NCBI GenBank assembly: GCA_007922305.1
Contig: ML677343.1
Coordinates: forward strand, 33,509,753-33,573,752
Direction of reading: 5' to 3'
Length of the DNA: 64,000 nucleotides
Origin: Dermatemys mawii
Taxonomy: Eukaryota; Chordata; Testudines; Dermatemydidae
The translations under genes were made by a program, and so were the position numbers. A model generated the notes under the pieces. It did no database searches. It saw only the letters and a program-made list of their open reading frames with translations, and was not told where the DNA came from. Positions 1 to 23,939 of the stretch are shown one piece after another (the stretch's first letter is position 1; each line of letters begins with the position of its first letter).

Positions 1-1185
1 CCTGGCTGCTGGCGGGGCACTAGCCATGAAATAGCCATTGAAAAGTGGAGCCCCGCATGCTCGGCTGTGATGCCTCCGAGTCCTGCCAGGTGGAGCCGGC
101 CCTGGTCCCTTCTCTGCTGCCCATCCATGTTCATCTGCTCTGTCAGCCTGTGAGGTCCTCGGGGCAGAGACCTTCTCTGCCCGGGCTCCTGGAGAGCGCT
201 GAGGGGCTACAGAAATACTGGAGGGTGCCCAGGCAGCCTGGGTGAGGGCAGCCTGTGTGCGGAGTGAGTTTTGCTGGGCACAGAATAGCTGAGCAGCGTC
301 CTGGCTACGCCTTGTTCAAAACCTGCCCTGACATCCCAGCTTCTTCTCCACCCCTGGAGTATCCGGCAGGCTCCAGAACCCCTCCTGGAACGGAGGGTTA
401 ATTCAGAACCCCCCTGCCCTTTGGGGAGTCGGGTTAGGGAAGGAGGCCACCACTGATCCTCTGGGCTTCCTGTCGGGTTAGGTGCTGGGGTCTGGCCCTT
501 CTGAAGGTGGGAATGGAGAGCACCCTGGCTGCTCTGTCCCTCGGAAGTGTGCTCGGCAGAGGCTGCTCAGACACTGGGGAGGAGAGGCCAGAGAGGCCGT
601 TTCCACTCAAAGGGGGTCAAGGGCCTTTTCTGCAGCAGCTGAACTGCTAAAGCCCTAATTCATCCCCTGCAGTTAGGGGATTATGTGGTTCTGTAGCTCA
701 CATCCGTGGAAACTTCCTTCGTGTCGTTGGGGCTTAGCCCGCAGAGGCTGTGTCCTGTCTGTCCCACCCCAAAATAGGGGAACTTCCACCCTGTGTTTAT
801 AACTTTGCCTGGAGTTCTGGTGAACTTGGCTGTCCTGGCTCATAAATCCCCCGGGCCTACAACACTTACTGGGCAGGGGTTAGAGAAACTGCTTCTCTCC
901 CCTGTTTCCTTGTGTCTCTGCTCCTCCCCCAGGAGTGCAGGAGGCTTTGTCCTGGGGAATGCAGCCTTTGAAATGCGAATGCCAAATGGCTGGCAGACAA
1001 TCCCCTGGGATTGGAAGGGAGAAGAGACTCCCACACCTGGCGGGGCCCCACCCTGCCCAGGACAATGGAGCCGGAATAGATCATCCTGGTGCCTGAAAGC
1101 AGGAACAGCCCTGGGAGAAACTGGGGGAGGGGCTTTTGGTGAGGCTGGTGTCCTGTCTTAACAGATCCTTTCCCCTTGTCTCCCT

Positions 1186-1209
1186 CCCCCCCCCCCCCCC
1201 CCCCCCCCC
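1186..1209. repeat. Homopolymer C(24)
   Basis: Uninterrupted run of 24 C residues within a pyrimidine-rich stretch (about 1170-1222). It creates low-complexity 'PPPP/GGGG' open frames and is a likely place for length errors in assembly. Confidence 0.95.
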
Positions 1210-2082
1210 TCCGCCCCCTCCCTTGGTGCTAAAGCAGCTCTGCTTGTTGAGTGAGGGTCACGTCTGTGCTGGAGTCTCACCCTGCTGGGGATGTGGATAA
1301 ATGGGCGGGCTCCTGATGTGCTCATGAGACCCAACTGGGAGCCCCAGGCATGATCCAGCTTGGTGGGGCTGCTTCTGTCTGGTCCTTGTGCAGAATCCTG
1401 GGGGTAGTGACCCGAACCCATGGGCTAATGGCTAGTGCATGGTGTGGGAGGGTGGCATCCCCCATGCCCAGCCAATGTCTGGATTCGACTTAGCCTGAAA
1501 TGGCCGTCATACGCCCGTTTCTGCCCTGGCATTCCACGCCCACTCAAGCATAGCAGTGGGGCCAGTGCTGGATTCTTGCAGTGCGGTAGGTGTTTCAGGG
1601 TCCCATGGACCTGCTCCAGTCACCTGCAGGGTGACGTCCCCAGGGTCCCGAAGGGGGGCAATGGCTTTGCTTTGGACTCTTCCCTGCCTCTCCTGGCCCG
1701 CTCTGCAGCGGGCCCAGGGAGTGTGGGTCAGGTGCAGAGATGAGCTGCATCAGTCCTGGGCATGGTTCTGGGGATGTGAAATGTGCACATTGTGCTCTGA
1801 ACAGAGGCTGGTCTGTCTCCTGTCCTCCTTCCTGGGACTGGAATGCACTTAACTCCACGTTTGCTGGAGTGATTTCAGGGCAGGATGCCAGAACTTAGTT
1901 GATTTTATGTGTTATCCCCCGGACTTCTCTTCCTCATGGGCCAGAGCCTTCCCCACAGGGAAGGGAAGGAGAGACCCCACCTCTGTCTGGAGCACTTTGG
2001 TGCAGACTGCAGAGGTTCCCTGTCCCCTGTGGGTGATGACCTGTCTGACAAGCAGTAGTTTGAGCCTAGCATGATCTACTCT

Positions 2083-2175
2083 GGGACTTAAGTCGGTTTA
2101 ACTACACTGCTCAGGGATGTGGCTTTTTCTCGCAATGTAGTTCAGCTGCCCCAATTGTCTAGTGTAGACCAAGCT
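2083..2175. mobile_element. MITE remnant, PIF/Harbinger-like
   Basis: The motif 'AAGTCGGTTTAACTACACTG' followed by 'GCTCAGGGATGTGG' and a terminus 'TCTAGTGTAGACCAAGC' resembles short DNA transposons common in turtle genomes whose ends read 'GTGTAGAC'. Boundaries are approximate and no target duplication was established. Confidence 0.45.
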
Positions 2176-4199
2176 GTAGGCTCTCAAAGCTCACTCCTCT
2201 GTCTGGAGAGGTGAGGACAAACTATGGAACAGAAATGTGCTGCAGATCCAGGGAGCCCTCTCATTACAAACCCAATCCACGCTGTTCATCGGCCTGTGAA
2301 ACTAGCCAAATCCAGCTGGCTGAGCAGTTACTTGGTTAGTGCCCAAAGCCCAATTAACATTCCTCAAAATGCCAATTGTTTCCTTGGCATGGCAATGTTG
2401 CCTTCCCCGTGCCTTGAGCTTGGCTAGAAATCCCTCACGGATCGCTGCAGATCAGGGATTCTGTAGGATCGTGCCCATGGCAAGGTGGGGGTGCTGAATC
2501 CGCACAGTGGTGTTGACTGCTCTGCTTAGGGAGGATTTAGCCAAAGCAGGAGTTCTGTTCCTCCATCTCTTGCATAGCCTGACCTCTAAAGTAGAGGCCT
2601 TGAGACAGACCTTTGGTATGTCAACACGGGCTGAAAAATTCCATGCATGCTGGGGAGAGGGGAGGTGCTGGTCTCCTTGTTCTAATTCCCCTGGCGCTGG
2701 AAAACCTGCTACAAGTGACTCTTCAGAGTAGCACCATGGTGCTGAAAAGCAGCCGTTAGGAGCGATTTAATATCCGGAGCTATTTGAGGCCTCTAATTAG
2801 CATTACACAGGGATCAAAATGCCTCTTAAAAAAATCACATGCACTTAATGTCCTGAAGCGTAACTGCTAATTCTCCAGTGCGGAGGAGGAGTCGGCCTGT
2901 TGCTATTAGTCCATCTCGGGTCAGTTCTGATTACACTTAAGCCTCTGATCAGGGTAGTGATGCAGGAGGCTCCTGGGTGTAGGTGCAGTCCTTGTCTGTA
3001 CTACAGGGATCATGCAAAGGGCACCTTGTTTGCCTCACCTATTGCAGGGCTTCCTCTGCTGTCTGGTTCAAAGGCCTGTCTTCCTGCCAAGCTGGTACCA
3101 GGGCTGGGTATCACTGTGGTGAGTGCCAGGTGGAAGCAGTTGCTTGGGCTGGGCTCTCAGACCTGGGGGCTGTGAAGTGCCTCTGCTCAGCGTTAAGGGA
3201 AGCAGGAGTCACTTCCTATGCCTCTCAAAGCCCCTGCCATCTATGTAGTGGTGGAGCTTTCTGCTGCAGTGCCCCTGGTTGGGACCGTGGCCAGTGGTCC
3301 CGGGGGCTGCGTCTCTCCTGTGCTGCCTATGCCGGGCCGCATTGCAAGCCCTTGTTTACTCTTCCGTTTTGAAGTGTCCTGGGGGAGGAGGCTATTTCCA
3401 GTAACTGCAGGCAGAACTCTAGCTTCGGTGATGGGCTCAGCTAATGGTTGCAGAACTCAAAATACCACTAAGTGGTGAGTGCTTTCAGCGAGCCAAGGCC
3501 AGGCGCGCTGACCCGAGCGCACAGCTCGCTCAAAGTACCTCTGCTGGGTCTAGCTGGGTGTGGGGAGCTGGAAGCCGTCCTGTCTTCTCCATCCCGGAGC
3601 AGAGCTCTGTCTCCCCTCTCTGAGAAAGGGAGGCCTGTGTTCCACCAAGACTTCCTGGCCCTGGCCAGGCTGCTGCTGCTGCAAGTTGGGGCTTATAACG
3701 TGCCAAGGCAGCTGAGCTGGCCCTGGGCAGTCTCATGGAGATGCAGGCTGAAATTACAAAGGCGCCACAGCCTCGCGGGCCCCTGGGCCATGTGAAGTGT
3801 GGGAAAAGCTTGTTCCTATTGCAGGGTTTGTGTAATCCTGGATGCAAGCCCACAGTGCAGCTCCCCTCTGGAGCGTGTACTGCCTGAGGCAGGTGCTGTC
3901 TCTGGGAGATCCGTTTTTGTGCATGGCCCTCAGGAATTCTTGTCCAAGATCACCGATGGTGTGGGGTGACAGGCTCTGTCTGCACTGGGCACGCTCAAAT
4001 CTTCCTGTCTGTGCAGTTCACTGGGGCTAGTGGAAGGGAGCAACTGGGCTCACATGGTGCTGGCTAGCCCTGCTCGGTGGCTAGAGCCCATGAGAGTGGG
4101 ATGACTTCAGCAAACCCTGCAGCCTCTGAATGAGCGGGTGCCTGTCTTGCTGTGGGGCAGCCCAGCCTGCCTGTAGGGGACCCCGACTAGAGTCGTGCT

Positions 4200-4440
4200 C
4201 TGTTCTGTTCCCCGGGCTAAAACAAACCTGCATCTCTAGGCTTGGGCTAGTGCAGCAGATCGGTGCTAACAAGGCTACCGGCCCTCTGGTGTGGAGGGTG
4301 CGGTCATAGCCCTGGAGTAAGGGGCTGTTGAAATCCAGTGTGGACAATTCCAGCCCCATGAGCCAAGTCAGCTGGCACAGGCAGTTGGCTGGTGTCTAAC
4401 TGCAGTGTAGATGTACTCTGTTAGCCCCGCCCTCGGAAAG
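4200..4440. mobile_element. Degraded MITE remnant
   Basis: Contains 'CTGCATCTCTAGGCTTGGGC' and a terminus-like 'AACTGCAGTGTAGATGTACT', the kind of end seen in small reptilian DNA transposons. No clean inverted repeat or target duplication was found, so the call rests on resemblance only. Confidence 0.35.
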
Positions 4441-6860
4441 CCAGCTGTTTGCCCAGACCCTTTCCAATGAGCGCTGGATTGATTATAGCTCAGAGCATGG
4501 GAGAGCTCAAAGCCCTACATCCGTTGTTTCTGCCCTCCTGCTCAATAGCCCGGGACACCTGCCCTGTTAGCTCCTAACATGGCAAGGAACCGAACTAGCG
4601 ATTTCTGGGAATGACGAGCACTTGGAATATCCAGGTCTGGGGTTTGCTGTTTTGCTGCCTCGAGGCACGTGTGCCACAGTTCCTGGGCTTCCTGTAGCCA
4701 GACTCCTCCCTCCACCCACCCATCCCAGAGAGGCTGGTCCCTGTCAGGAGCCAGTGGAGGAGTCAGTCTGAGAAGAGTCAGTTTCTTATAAATGTTCCCA
4801 GTTCATGGGGTAGATCAGAGCTGTTAATACCTGCACCGTCTAGCTGGGCCTGATCCCAGTGAGCGGAGCGGCAAAGCTGCTCCCTGGTGCTTCCTGCCCC
4901 TGGAGGGGAGGAGATCGCTGATGACCCTGGGTTTCTCAAAGACCAGCCACTCTAGGGAAGGCTGTAGCTGCCCCCTTGACAGCCCTGGAAGCTGTTAACT
5001 GGAGAATGGGCCGGGCGTCTCCATGCCCCTGATTCCCCCTCCAGTACAGGCTACTTGGTGTTCTGCCCCACACCTGCTCCGTGCACTGCTTGGCCTAGCC
5101 CCCAGCTCATACACATGTGGAGACAAGAGACCAGCCACTGTGTTATCCAGAGGGATTCCTGGCTTCCCTGGCACTGGAGCGGGAGCAGAAACCTCCTAAA
5201 CAAGAGCAGGGGATAGTGGAGCTCTGAGTCTGGAGTGCTCTGTACCAAGCCTGCCTGCCCCTGCAGGGCATGGTGCCCCTCTACGCTGGCAGCTAAGCTC
5301 AGACCTGCTGGCATCCTACATGTGCCTGTGAGGTGGTTATGGGAACCCTCGTCTCTTAGGGGATTCGCACTGAGAACAGAGTCCCAGCCAGAGCCCATGT
5401 TCAGCTCCGCAATGGCAAAGAAAAGAGGGGTGTGCCCCAAACAGGCTCCCCTGCAGAGCTGGCTCGCAGGCTGCTGGCGTTCCTGGCTGGCAGGAAACAT
5501 CTAGGGGACAGAAGGAGTTGCTGCACATTTCATGGGGTGGTATGGCCTGGGGGCCCAGGAAGTAGTGAATGGTGGGGTGGGTGTTCGCAAGAATCTGTCA
5601 AATATCCCATTGCAAGAGCTTTGGACACACTGGCCATAAGCACAAGGTGAGCACAGCCCTCCTGCCAAGTGACTGCTGAGCTCCTGGCCACGGCTCTTGG
5701 GCAGTGTTGCCTTGTGGAAGAGCTGGTGGCAGAGAGGGCTACGAAGACCGATAGCATGCTCACTAACCGTTGGCCCAGTGCACTCGGGTAGCTCTGGAGA
5801 ACTGGGCAAGTCTGGCTGAGCAGCATGGTGGTTGGGATAGAAATGCGGGGGTGTCCTGGGGTGCTCTGTGTGCAAGGACTTGGGTCTGGCCAGGCTGCCA
5901 TATGACTAAAGAGTGCAGTGCAAAGACTCATTCTTGGAGTCTTTGCCAAGGTATCCTGCCCCTGGTGTGGGATTTGCCCAAAGCCCTCGGCCCTGCAGTC
6001 CGCCCCTTACGTTCCTAGCTCCTCGTGCAACTAAACAGTCTGGCCCTCGCAGGCTCTTCTGCGGTAGGAGCTACCTGCTGGAGGAGAATTGGCCCTCCTG
6101 TGGATTGCTCCATCCCTCTGCCTGCTGCTGCTAAGGCCGTCTGCAAACCTGTAGCAAATCTTGTCTGGAACTGCACAGTGGTGAGCGCTAACCAACCGGG
6201 GCAGGCTTCCTGCCTTGTTCTGGAAGTGTGATCACAAGCGATGTGTATCTGAAGTGACACTGTTACCCTCTTTCGGCCACGTGCTGGGTCGGGGGGGCCC
6301 AGGCTGACTGCGCAGTGGGATTCTGACCTTGGTGTATTACTGTGGGGAAACAACCATTCCTATGGCCAGTTTCAGAAATCCGGCCTGTCTGGGCTAGCTG
6401 ACTGCACAAGGAGGAACCTGTCTTAGCTGAGTCAGCAGCTCCAGCTGTCTGGAGAGCAGACTTAGCTGATCACATTGGAGGATAAATCCAGATCTCTCCT
6501 GTCCCTTTCTGTATGGTGGGTGCTGTCACATGTCTGGCTTAAACACTTAATAGCTCCTAGCAGGTTAGCTGGAGATACCTTATCAGTAACATTCCTGTCT
6601 CCCTTCTCCCTTCACTATCCTGGCCTTGAGAAACTTGTTCACATATGTGCCTGGGCAGTTCAGAGGGCAGGCTCCAGGCTGCCCACTCCAGAGAATGATG
6701 ACGTGCACTCAGGAAAGGGGGTAATATTCAAATGACTAGCTAGGCAAACCCATTCAAACTGGCAGCCATTGCTGTTGTAGTGCCAGGGTCTCCGCGACAG
6801 CCTGTCTCCTGCCATCCTGGGCAGGGCTGGAGCCTGCTAACGGTGCCTTTCCTCCTGCAG

Positions 6861-17746
<10,886 letters not shown>

Positions 17747-18148
17747 TGGGGGGGCAGGCAGATGCCATGTGCCCGCCCGCAGGGCACCTTCTGCCGGGAT
17801 GCCAGATTTCTCTCCAGGAAGCTCCGCGGAGCAACTTGTCTTTCATGGAGCAGCTGGCACTGCAGTGAGCAACCTTGCTGGCCTGGGTCCCTTCACGGGA
17901 GATCTTAAAGCTTCCTGGAGAGGAAATACACCCAGCTCTCGCTCCCATTTGGGCACCTGTCTCTCCGTGCCACCTTCGTGACTGATCCCTGAGTGCCTGG
18001 TGTTTGTGGTGCTTCCTGGAGCTGAGGAGCCCAGTTGACTGTCCAGGAGGTTTGCAGACAGCCTTGTACCTAGACCTCACTGTGCCCGGAAGCCTTACAA
18101 AGCTGCTGGTGCCTTTTGGATCTTGACACACAATTGCCTGCAAGGGAT

Positions 18149-18154
18149 AATAAA
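18149..18154 (+). terminator. Proximal polyadenylation signal AATAAA
   Basis: AATAAA within GGATAATAAACACC, about 400 bp after the CDH3 stop. Candidate proximal cleavage signal; usage cannot be judged from sequence. Confidence 0.6.
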
Positions 18155-18495
18155 CACCCGTCTTATGAATCCCAACTCCTAGAATACCCCCAAGGCCTGG
18201 AGACCTCTGGCTCCGATTCTGAACTGTGGCTGGGTCACCTCCTTGGGTGAAGTTTCGAAGCTTCTCCAACTCCAGGGTACCAGTATCCGTGCAAGGTGCT
18301 GTACCCAGATCAGTCCATGCAACTGCCTTCCTGCTCCGACCACTCGATTGTTAATGCCCTGCTGCTAGCCATGTTCCCCACAAAATGTTGACTGCTGCCT
18401 TTTATATCTTCCGAGGCCGCCCTCTTTTCTTTTGTACTGTGTGTAAAGTAAGTTAGTGTGATGCTAAAGCATGGGACAAAGGGTGATGAACTTTT

Positions 18496-18501
18496 AATAA
18501 A
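18496..18501 (+). terminator. Distal polyadenylation signal AATAAA
   Basis: AATAAA in CTTTTAATAAAGG, followed 10-20 bp later by a T-rich tract. This is the stronger candidate for the CDH3 transcript end. Confidence 0.75.
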
Positions 18502-21500
18502 GGAAATGGATTTTTGTTTTTTTAAGACGTGGTTCTTTATTCCTAGCATCCCTCTGGCCAGTTAGGGCTTCCTCAGCCTGGGGCCCGTGGTGGTGTCTGT
18601 CTCCGCGCTATTGCTGCAGTAACAAGCTCCCGAGCCTGCCCTGAATGGGGAATGTGGGGAGGGGGGGTCTCCCTCTGTTCCCCAATGAGGCCCCTTAGGG
18701 CAGTAGAGAGAAATCCTCCACTGTGTGGAGCTGCAGGTACAACTTCTAAAGGGCTCTGGCCATGCTGGCTAACAGCTCCTGCTGCTGTGCCAGGGGCTCC
18801 CTTCGCATCTTGATGGGGGTGGCAAGGACCCATTTCTTGTATGGGACCCCTAGCTGAGGGACCAGCCCTCACTGGGTCCTGCCAGCTAGAGGGGAGAGGG
18901 GTTTCCCTGGCATAGAGGCAGGATCAGGCTGGGGTTTAATGCTCACCAACCCCCTGGACCCTCCACCTTTGGTCGTAGATGACCCTTGGCAAAGGGGCTG
19001 TGGAAGGTAGGACTCCAACCCACTCCCAGCAATGGCTAGGTCAACAGGGCAGTGCCCCAGGGAGGTGCTAGTAACAGCTGGCCTACTGCTCTCTGAAGGG
19101 AATCCAGCCACTGCATCCCTCACGCTGGGACAAATACCTGGAAACGGCATCCCGTGAACAGCTGCAGCATGTGCCAGAGACTAGCCCCACTTTGCAGGGG
19201 CAGGGAGGGGCAGCAACGTGGTTATGGCTGCATGGGCCAAGGTAGCCCTAGCCCTAAACTGTCCTGCACTAGCCCTTCCTGTGCCCCATCAATACACACC
19301 TGGGCTGCTCACTAGGCTGCCAGGTGGCTGGAGCAGATCAGAGCCTTGCAGCTGGTGGGAGCCCCCTGCTGATCCTGTCTCATCCCTGCTAAACAAGAGT
19401 GTAGGGAATCAGCCAAGGCCATTGATCTCTAAACAATGCTGCAGCATGGGGCCCTCCCACAGCTGGGCAGAGGCAGTGCTGAGCTGGGAGGCTGCTTACC
19501 AGAAGCATCCCATGTGGAGAAGTGCTTTATAAGAAGCAAAAACATTGCAAGAGGGAATCTTCCTAATTACAGCTGCTTCTCTCTGCCCCAGAGGGCCAGA
19601 GCCAGCTCAGGAAAGGTCTGGAACCTCATTAAGAACAATAAGTGACATCTAACACTGTCCAGATCCTGGGACTGCTCCAGCCTCTGCTTCCTTGCGTGGA
19701 CTGCAGCTCAGGGGGGCTGTGAGCAAATAGTCAGCTGCAGAAAAGCTTTGGGAGCGAGTAGGCTGCTGCCTGCAGGAGCCTCTGTTGTGTCCGCAGGGAG
19801 CTGGGGGCCCTGCTGCTGGGCTGGGCCACGGTCACCTGTTCAGAGTGTGATGGAGGCTGGTGACTGCTGCCCCTGCAGCATAGGCAGGAAGGAGCCAGGG
19901 AGACTCTCCATGTTACCCTCAACTAACCTGCCCAGGAGTGTCCTGAGCTCCGGGGGGGTGAAGGGGGCTTGCCAGGTGCCTGGTCAATACAGGATCTCAA
20001 TGGGCACAAAGTGCTTGAGTGCTGCCCTCCCCCCACAGCTGCAGGGGTGAGCTCCGAGCTGCTGAGACACCCCTGCCCCAGCCGGCCAGTGGGAGAACTG
20101 GGACGAGAACCCAGGAGTCCTGCCCTGCAGGTGCACACTTGGCTCTTGCTTCACTGACAACTGTTGCTGTGGGCTGCTCAGAAGCTTTCACGTTCCAGCC
20201 AAGAGGAGGTAGCTGCTCTGGGGTAAGTCCAGTGACTGTTCTTACAGTGGGGGGTGAGGGGCCCTGCCGTGGCGGGGGGATTACACTTGCCTGCTCTGTG
20301 CTTATAAGCAGGAGTAGGTCCAGGCCCTGCTTGGTACCAGGCCCAAGGACCTTAGTGCTGCAGAGATGCATGCTGGGAAGTCACTTAAGCAGCTGAGTTT
20401 CAAACCCTGCTACCCAACCAGGCAGAGGGCAGGGAGCTAGCCAGGCCCTGAGCCCCCACTGTCACCCTCCAGCAGGCTGAACAGGCCTGGTGCCGCCTCG
20501 GGCACCTTCCACTTTAACAGGCCCCTGCCGGGGCACAAAAACCTGTTTCCGGCCTGGCCCCTTCCTGCTGCGCGGGGGTGATCGGCCTGCTCCAGGGGGC
20601 CAAAGCTGAGCCCAGAGAGCAACCTGGGGCCAGGCCCAGCTCCTCCTTTGCTCAGTGTGTGTGCGGGGGTCAGACTACCTTTTCCCTGCCCGTGCCCTTC
20701 CTGGGGGGGGCTGGATGCAGGCTGAGCCTGGACCTAGCACTGTGGGAGCTGCTCGAGCCGCCCCAGCCCAATGCTCGCCTAGGGGGGTGGGGTGTCCACA
20801 CTGCTGACACCCTTGGAGCTCAGCATGTGACTTGGAGGGAAGGAGTGCTCCCTCTCCCTCCCCCTGGAAAATAAGACTAACACCCCATGGCTTGTGATAT
20901 CCCCGATTAGCCTCCCAGGAGGCACATCCCAGCACCGGGCCCTCACTTCCTCCTCCCCGCTGCAGCAGGCACTGGCTTCTCACTCAGCTTGCCAGCCTGG
21001 CCCGAACAGGCCAAGAGGCACCTTGGTTGCTCTCACGGCCAGGCACCCACCAGCGGAAGCAGCCCTAGGGCGAAGGGCCTCGCTGCTGCTGAGTGGCCCC
21101 CGGGTGACTCTTGGCTCTCACCAAGCAGGAATGAGCTCCCCTGGGCTAGCCAGCGACCAGCCGTCAGCCGGAGAGCTGCTCGACTTAGCAGAGCCCTGCA
21201 CAGCTGCCTCAGGCTGAGATTCGGCTCCATCGTTCCTCCCCACAGCACCAGCGCCGGGCGGCTGATGAGCCATGAGGGCTTCAGCTGCGCAGAGCTGGCT
21301 GCCAGCAGTGTGCTCCTGGACCTGCCTGGCCCCCACTGTGTGCCCACCGGCAGCCCCCCACCTCCTGGTTTGCCCACCGGCAGCCCAGGCCCCGTTAACG
21401 GCCGTTGTCTCTTCTCGCTCTCGCTCTGGCTCTCGCGATCAGGGCGAAGGCTGTGCAAAGCTGAACCGGCCCCATCTGCCTGGTGCCCAGCTGTGGCATC

Positions 21501-23939
21501 CATCCAGGAGCGGCTAGAGCCAGGCCGGGCTCCGGCCTGTGTGAGGAAGGGGCTACGGGACCGTCACACGTGAAGGAAAAACGCCCTGCACGATGCTAGC
21601 TGTGGCCGCTGGCTGCGGGAGGTTTGTACAGGCGGCTGAGCAGCAAAGCTGGAGGGGAGGGCAGGGTGGGGCTGGGCTCTGGGTGACTGCGGAGCCCCTG
21701 ATGTCCAGTTCCTCACTTAGCAACTTTCCCCAAGCTGCCCCATCTTCGGGCTGGGGCTCTCCCTGGCGGTGCTGGCCAGCTGCTGTTCCACTCTGCCCCT
21801 GCTGCTGCCCCCCAGCCCTATCCCCCGCTAGCCCCAGCCACTCTTCCTTCCTCACCCCGCTCCCAGCTTGGCCTCCTGTCCATCTCTGCTCAGCGCTGCC
21901 CCTGGTGTCTCACCATGCCAAGCCTGCCAGCAGCTGCAGGCCCCTGGGGATGTGAGCCCCATCATGGCAGGGAGGCAGCGGGGGTACAGGACAGCGGCTC
22001 AGGCCTTTGGGCAATGCCACCGCTACCCCGGGGAAGGGGGCAGAGCTCTGAGGAGAGCATCAGCCTGACCCAGCAGTGCCGGGGGCATTCCCTGCTATCC
22101 ACAGTGACCAGATAGGCCTTGCAGTCACCCAGGCCTGAGCTCCTGGGCCCAGTTTTCATGGGTATTAGCTAGGAGGGGAGCACCGTTGTACCGGAGCCCA
22201 GTGCTCCCCCAGGCCCAGCGCTGCACGGGGCAGTCCTGGGCGGGCTAAACAGTCAACACAGGTCCAGGCTGGGCCAAAGGAAGGATTATCACCCCTCGCG
22301 TCTTCTGTGCCTGCTATAAATCCCCAAGTCAGGTGGGGAGAGGCAGGGGATGCTCTGCTCTGAAGCCCATCTGACTTGCACCTGTGTGGGCAGTGCAGAA
22401 CCCCAGGGAGTGGCGGGGGGGCAGCCTGCAAGTAACCAGGGACTCGGTGTAGCTGAGATGTCTGAGTTGGCGTCCCTGGGGAAAGCAGATCAGCTGGCAG
22501 GAGTTACGTGATCTGCCCATGGGGCACTTAGCAGATGTTCCCTTGGGAGCATGTTCCTCAGGGGTCGAACACCCACACGTGCTGCCTGGGGCTCCGCTCA
22601 GCATGCCGAGTGCCCAGCGCACGGGCAGCAAGCTGCTGCTGTGGGCGAGTGATTCGGAGAGACCCAGCTCCAGCCAGGCGGCTCTGGGCCGCTCCCTGCT
22701 GGGCGCCTTCACGCAGCACTAGGGTCTGTGGAGATGAGCGCTCTGGGGCTGCTGAGAGTCGGGGTGGGGTGGGGGTGGGGACTGGCTGATGCCCTGTGCC
22801 CCCTTTGTGCCGTGAACGTCCCTGACATGATGAACCAGGGTCGAGGGGTTCTGCAGCTCCTCCCTTGTGGAGGCCGTAGCAAGGATTTAAAAGCAGTTGC
22901 CCAGTGCAATGCACCGACCCTGCTCATGCCCAGCATGGCCAGGCTGAAGGTCTGGCTTGGGGCTCATGTGTCTGTGCCACACAGGGCTCATCCCCCACCC
23001 CCAACCCCATCAGGATTCAGGGCCAGAGTTCTCGTACCCGCGGTGTTTGTACCACACTAGTGCAATGAGCTAGGCAGGGCTCAGCAGCAGGGTGGCTCCC
23101 GGGGGCTCTGCCCCTGAAGCCGGGAGGAGATGGCGGGAAGGAGTGTGAGGAGCAAGGCTCAGGTTCATCCTGGTCCACAGGAGGGGAGGGGAGGGGAGAG
23201 CCCAGACCCCTGCTCTGACCCCCTAGAGCGGTTCCTGGGGCTCAGCTGCACCAGCCTTTCCAGGGGCTGCGCCAGGGCACTTCGGTGCCACAAACGTTCC
23301 ACTGGCTGAGGAAGTGTTACGCGCAACCCAGCGCATGGGATTGATCCCGTTTCTCCCCGCAGGGCCCTAGCTCAGCCAGGCTCTGGCCGCACTGTGCTCG
23401 GTGCTACGCAGAGTAGGGGTAACTAGTCAAAGGAGTCCCAGAGACACAAAGGCCAAGTGACCAGTGTGATGCCAGCAAACAGTGTGTGGATTCCCATTGG
23501 AGCGGCTCAGCCTGTTGGGAGGGGAAGGGGTGATGGAGACAAGGCTCTGAGCAATGCCCTGGGGGTGGTGAGCACCTCGGACTCTGGACTCTCAGGGCAG
23601 CCCCCAGCCTGCTGCCTCACTGCACTCGGCAAATATTTGCCTTTCCCAGATGTGCTGAGAGCAAGAGAGGCTCCAGCTCCCGGGCAATTTCTGAGACTTC
23701 CCTTTCACAGGCAGTTGGCAGGGCTCTTCCTTGGGCAGCCTGTGTCCCCAGGGCAGCAGGAGCACGTCCAACTGCTGGGTTAGCAGGAGGCTGCAGCATT
23801 GGGTTGACAAAAGCTGCCCTGCGTTGGCCTAACTGCACGTCTCCCATGGCTGGAAGCTCCTCGTTATGGCACCGCAGTAACACCACTGCTGGCGCCGTGT
23901 GAGTGCAGACACTGGTGGGAATGAGTGACCCGTTTCATA

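Larger units (their letters stand above)
1..6860 (+). other. Inferred CDH3 intron 2 (3' part); no exon found
   Basis: No coding exon is supported here. Exon 3 of CDH3 begins at 6861 in phase 1, so exons 1 and 2 must lie upstream; nothing resembling the signal peptide or the exon 2 ending 'GRVLGK' was seen on the + strand. Classical cadherins usually carry a very long intron 2, so this stretch is best read as its 3' part. It holds MITE remnants near 2083-2175 and 4200-4440, a run of 24 C at 1186-1209 and an AT-rich block at 2755-2960. The open frames here lack domain signals. Confidence 0.6.
17747..18530 (+). other. CDH3: CDH3 3' UTR and polyadenylation region
   Basis: No open frame of note. 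Two AATAAA hexamers mark alternative 3' ends, so the UTR would be about 0.43 or 0.77 kb. A T-rich downstream element follows the second ('GGATTTTTGTTTTTTTAAG'). Confidence 0.75.

Noticed and set aside
20989..21573. 194-codon frame in GC-rich intergenic DNA
   Set aside because: Low-complexity composition and overlapping long frames on the other strand indicate GC bias, not a gene.
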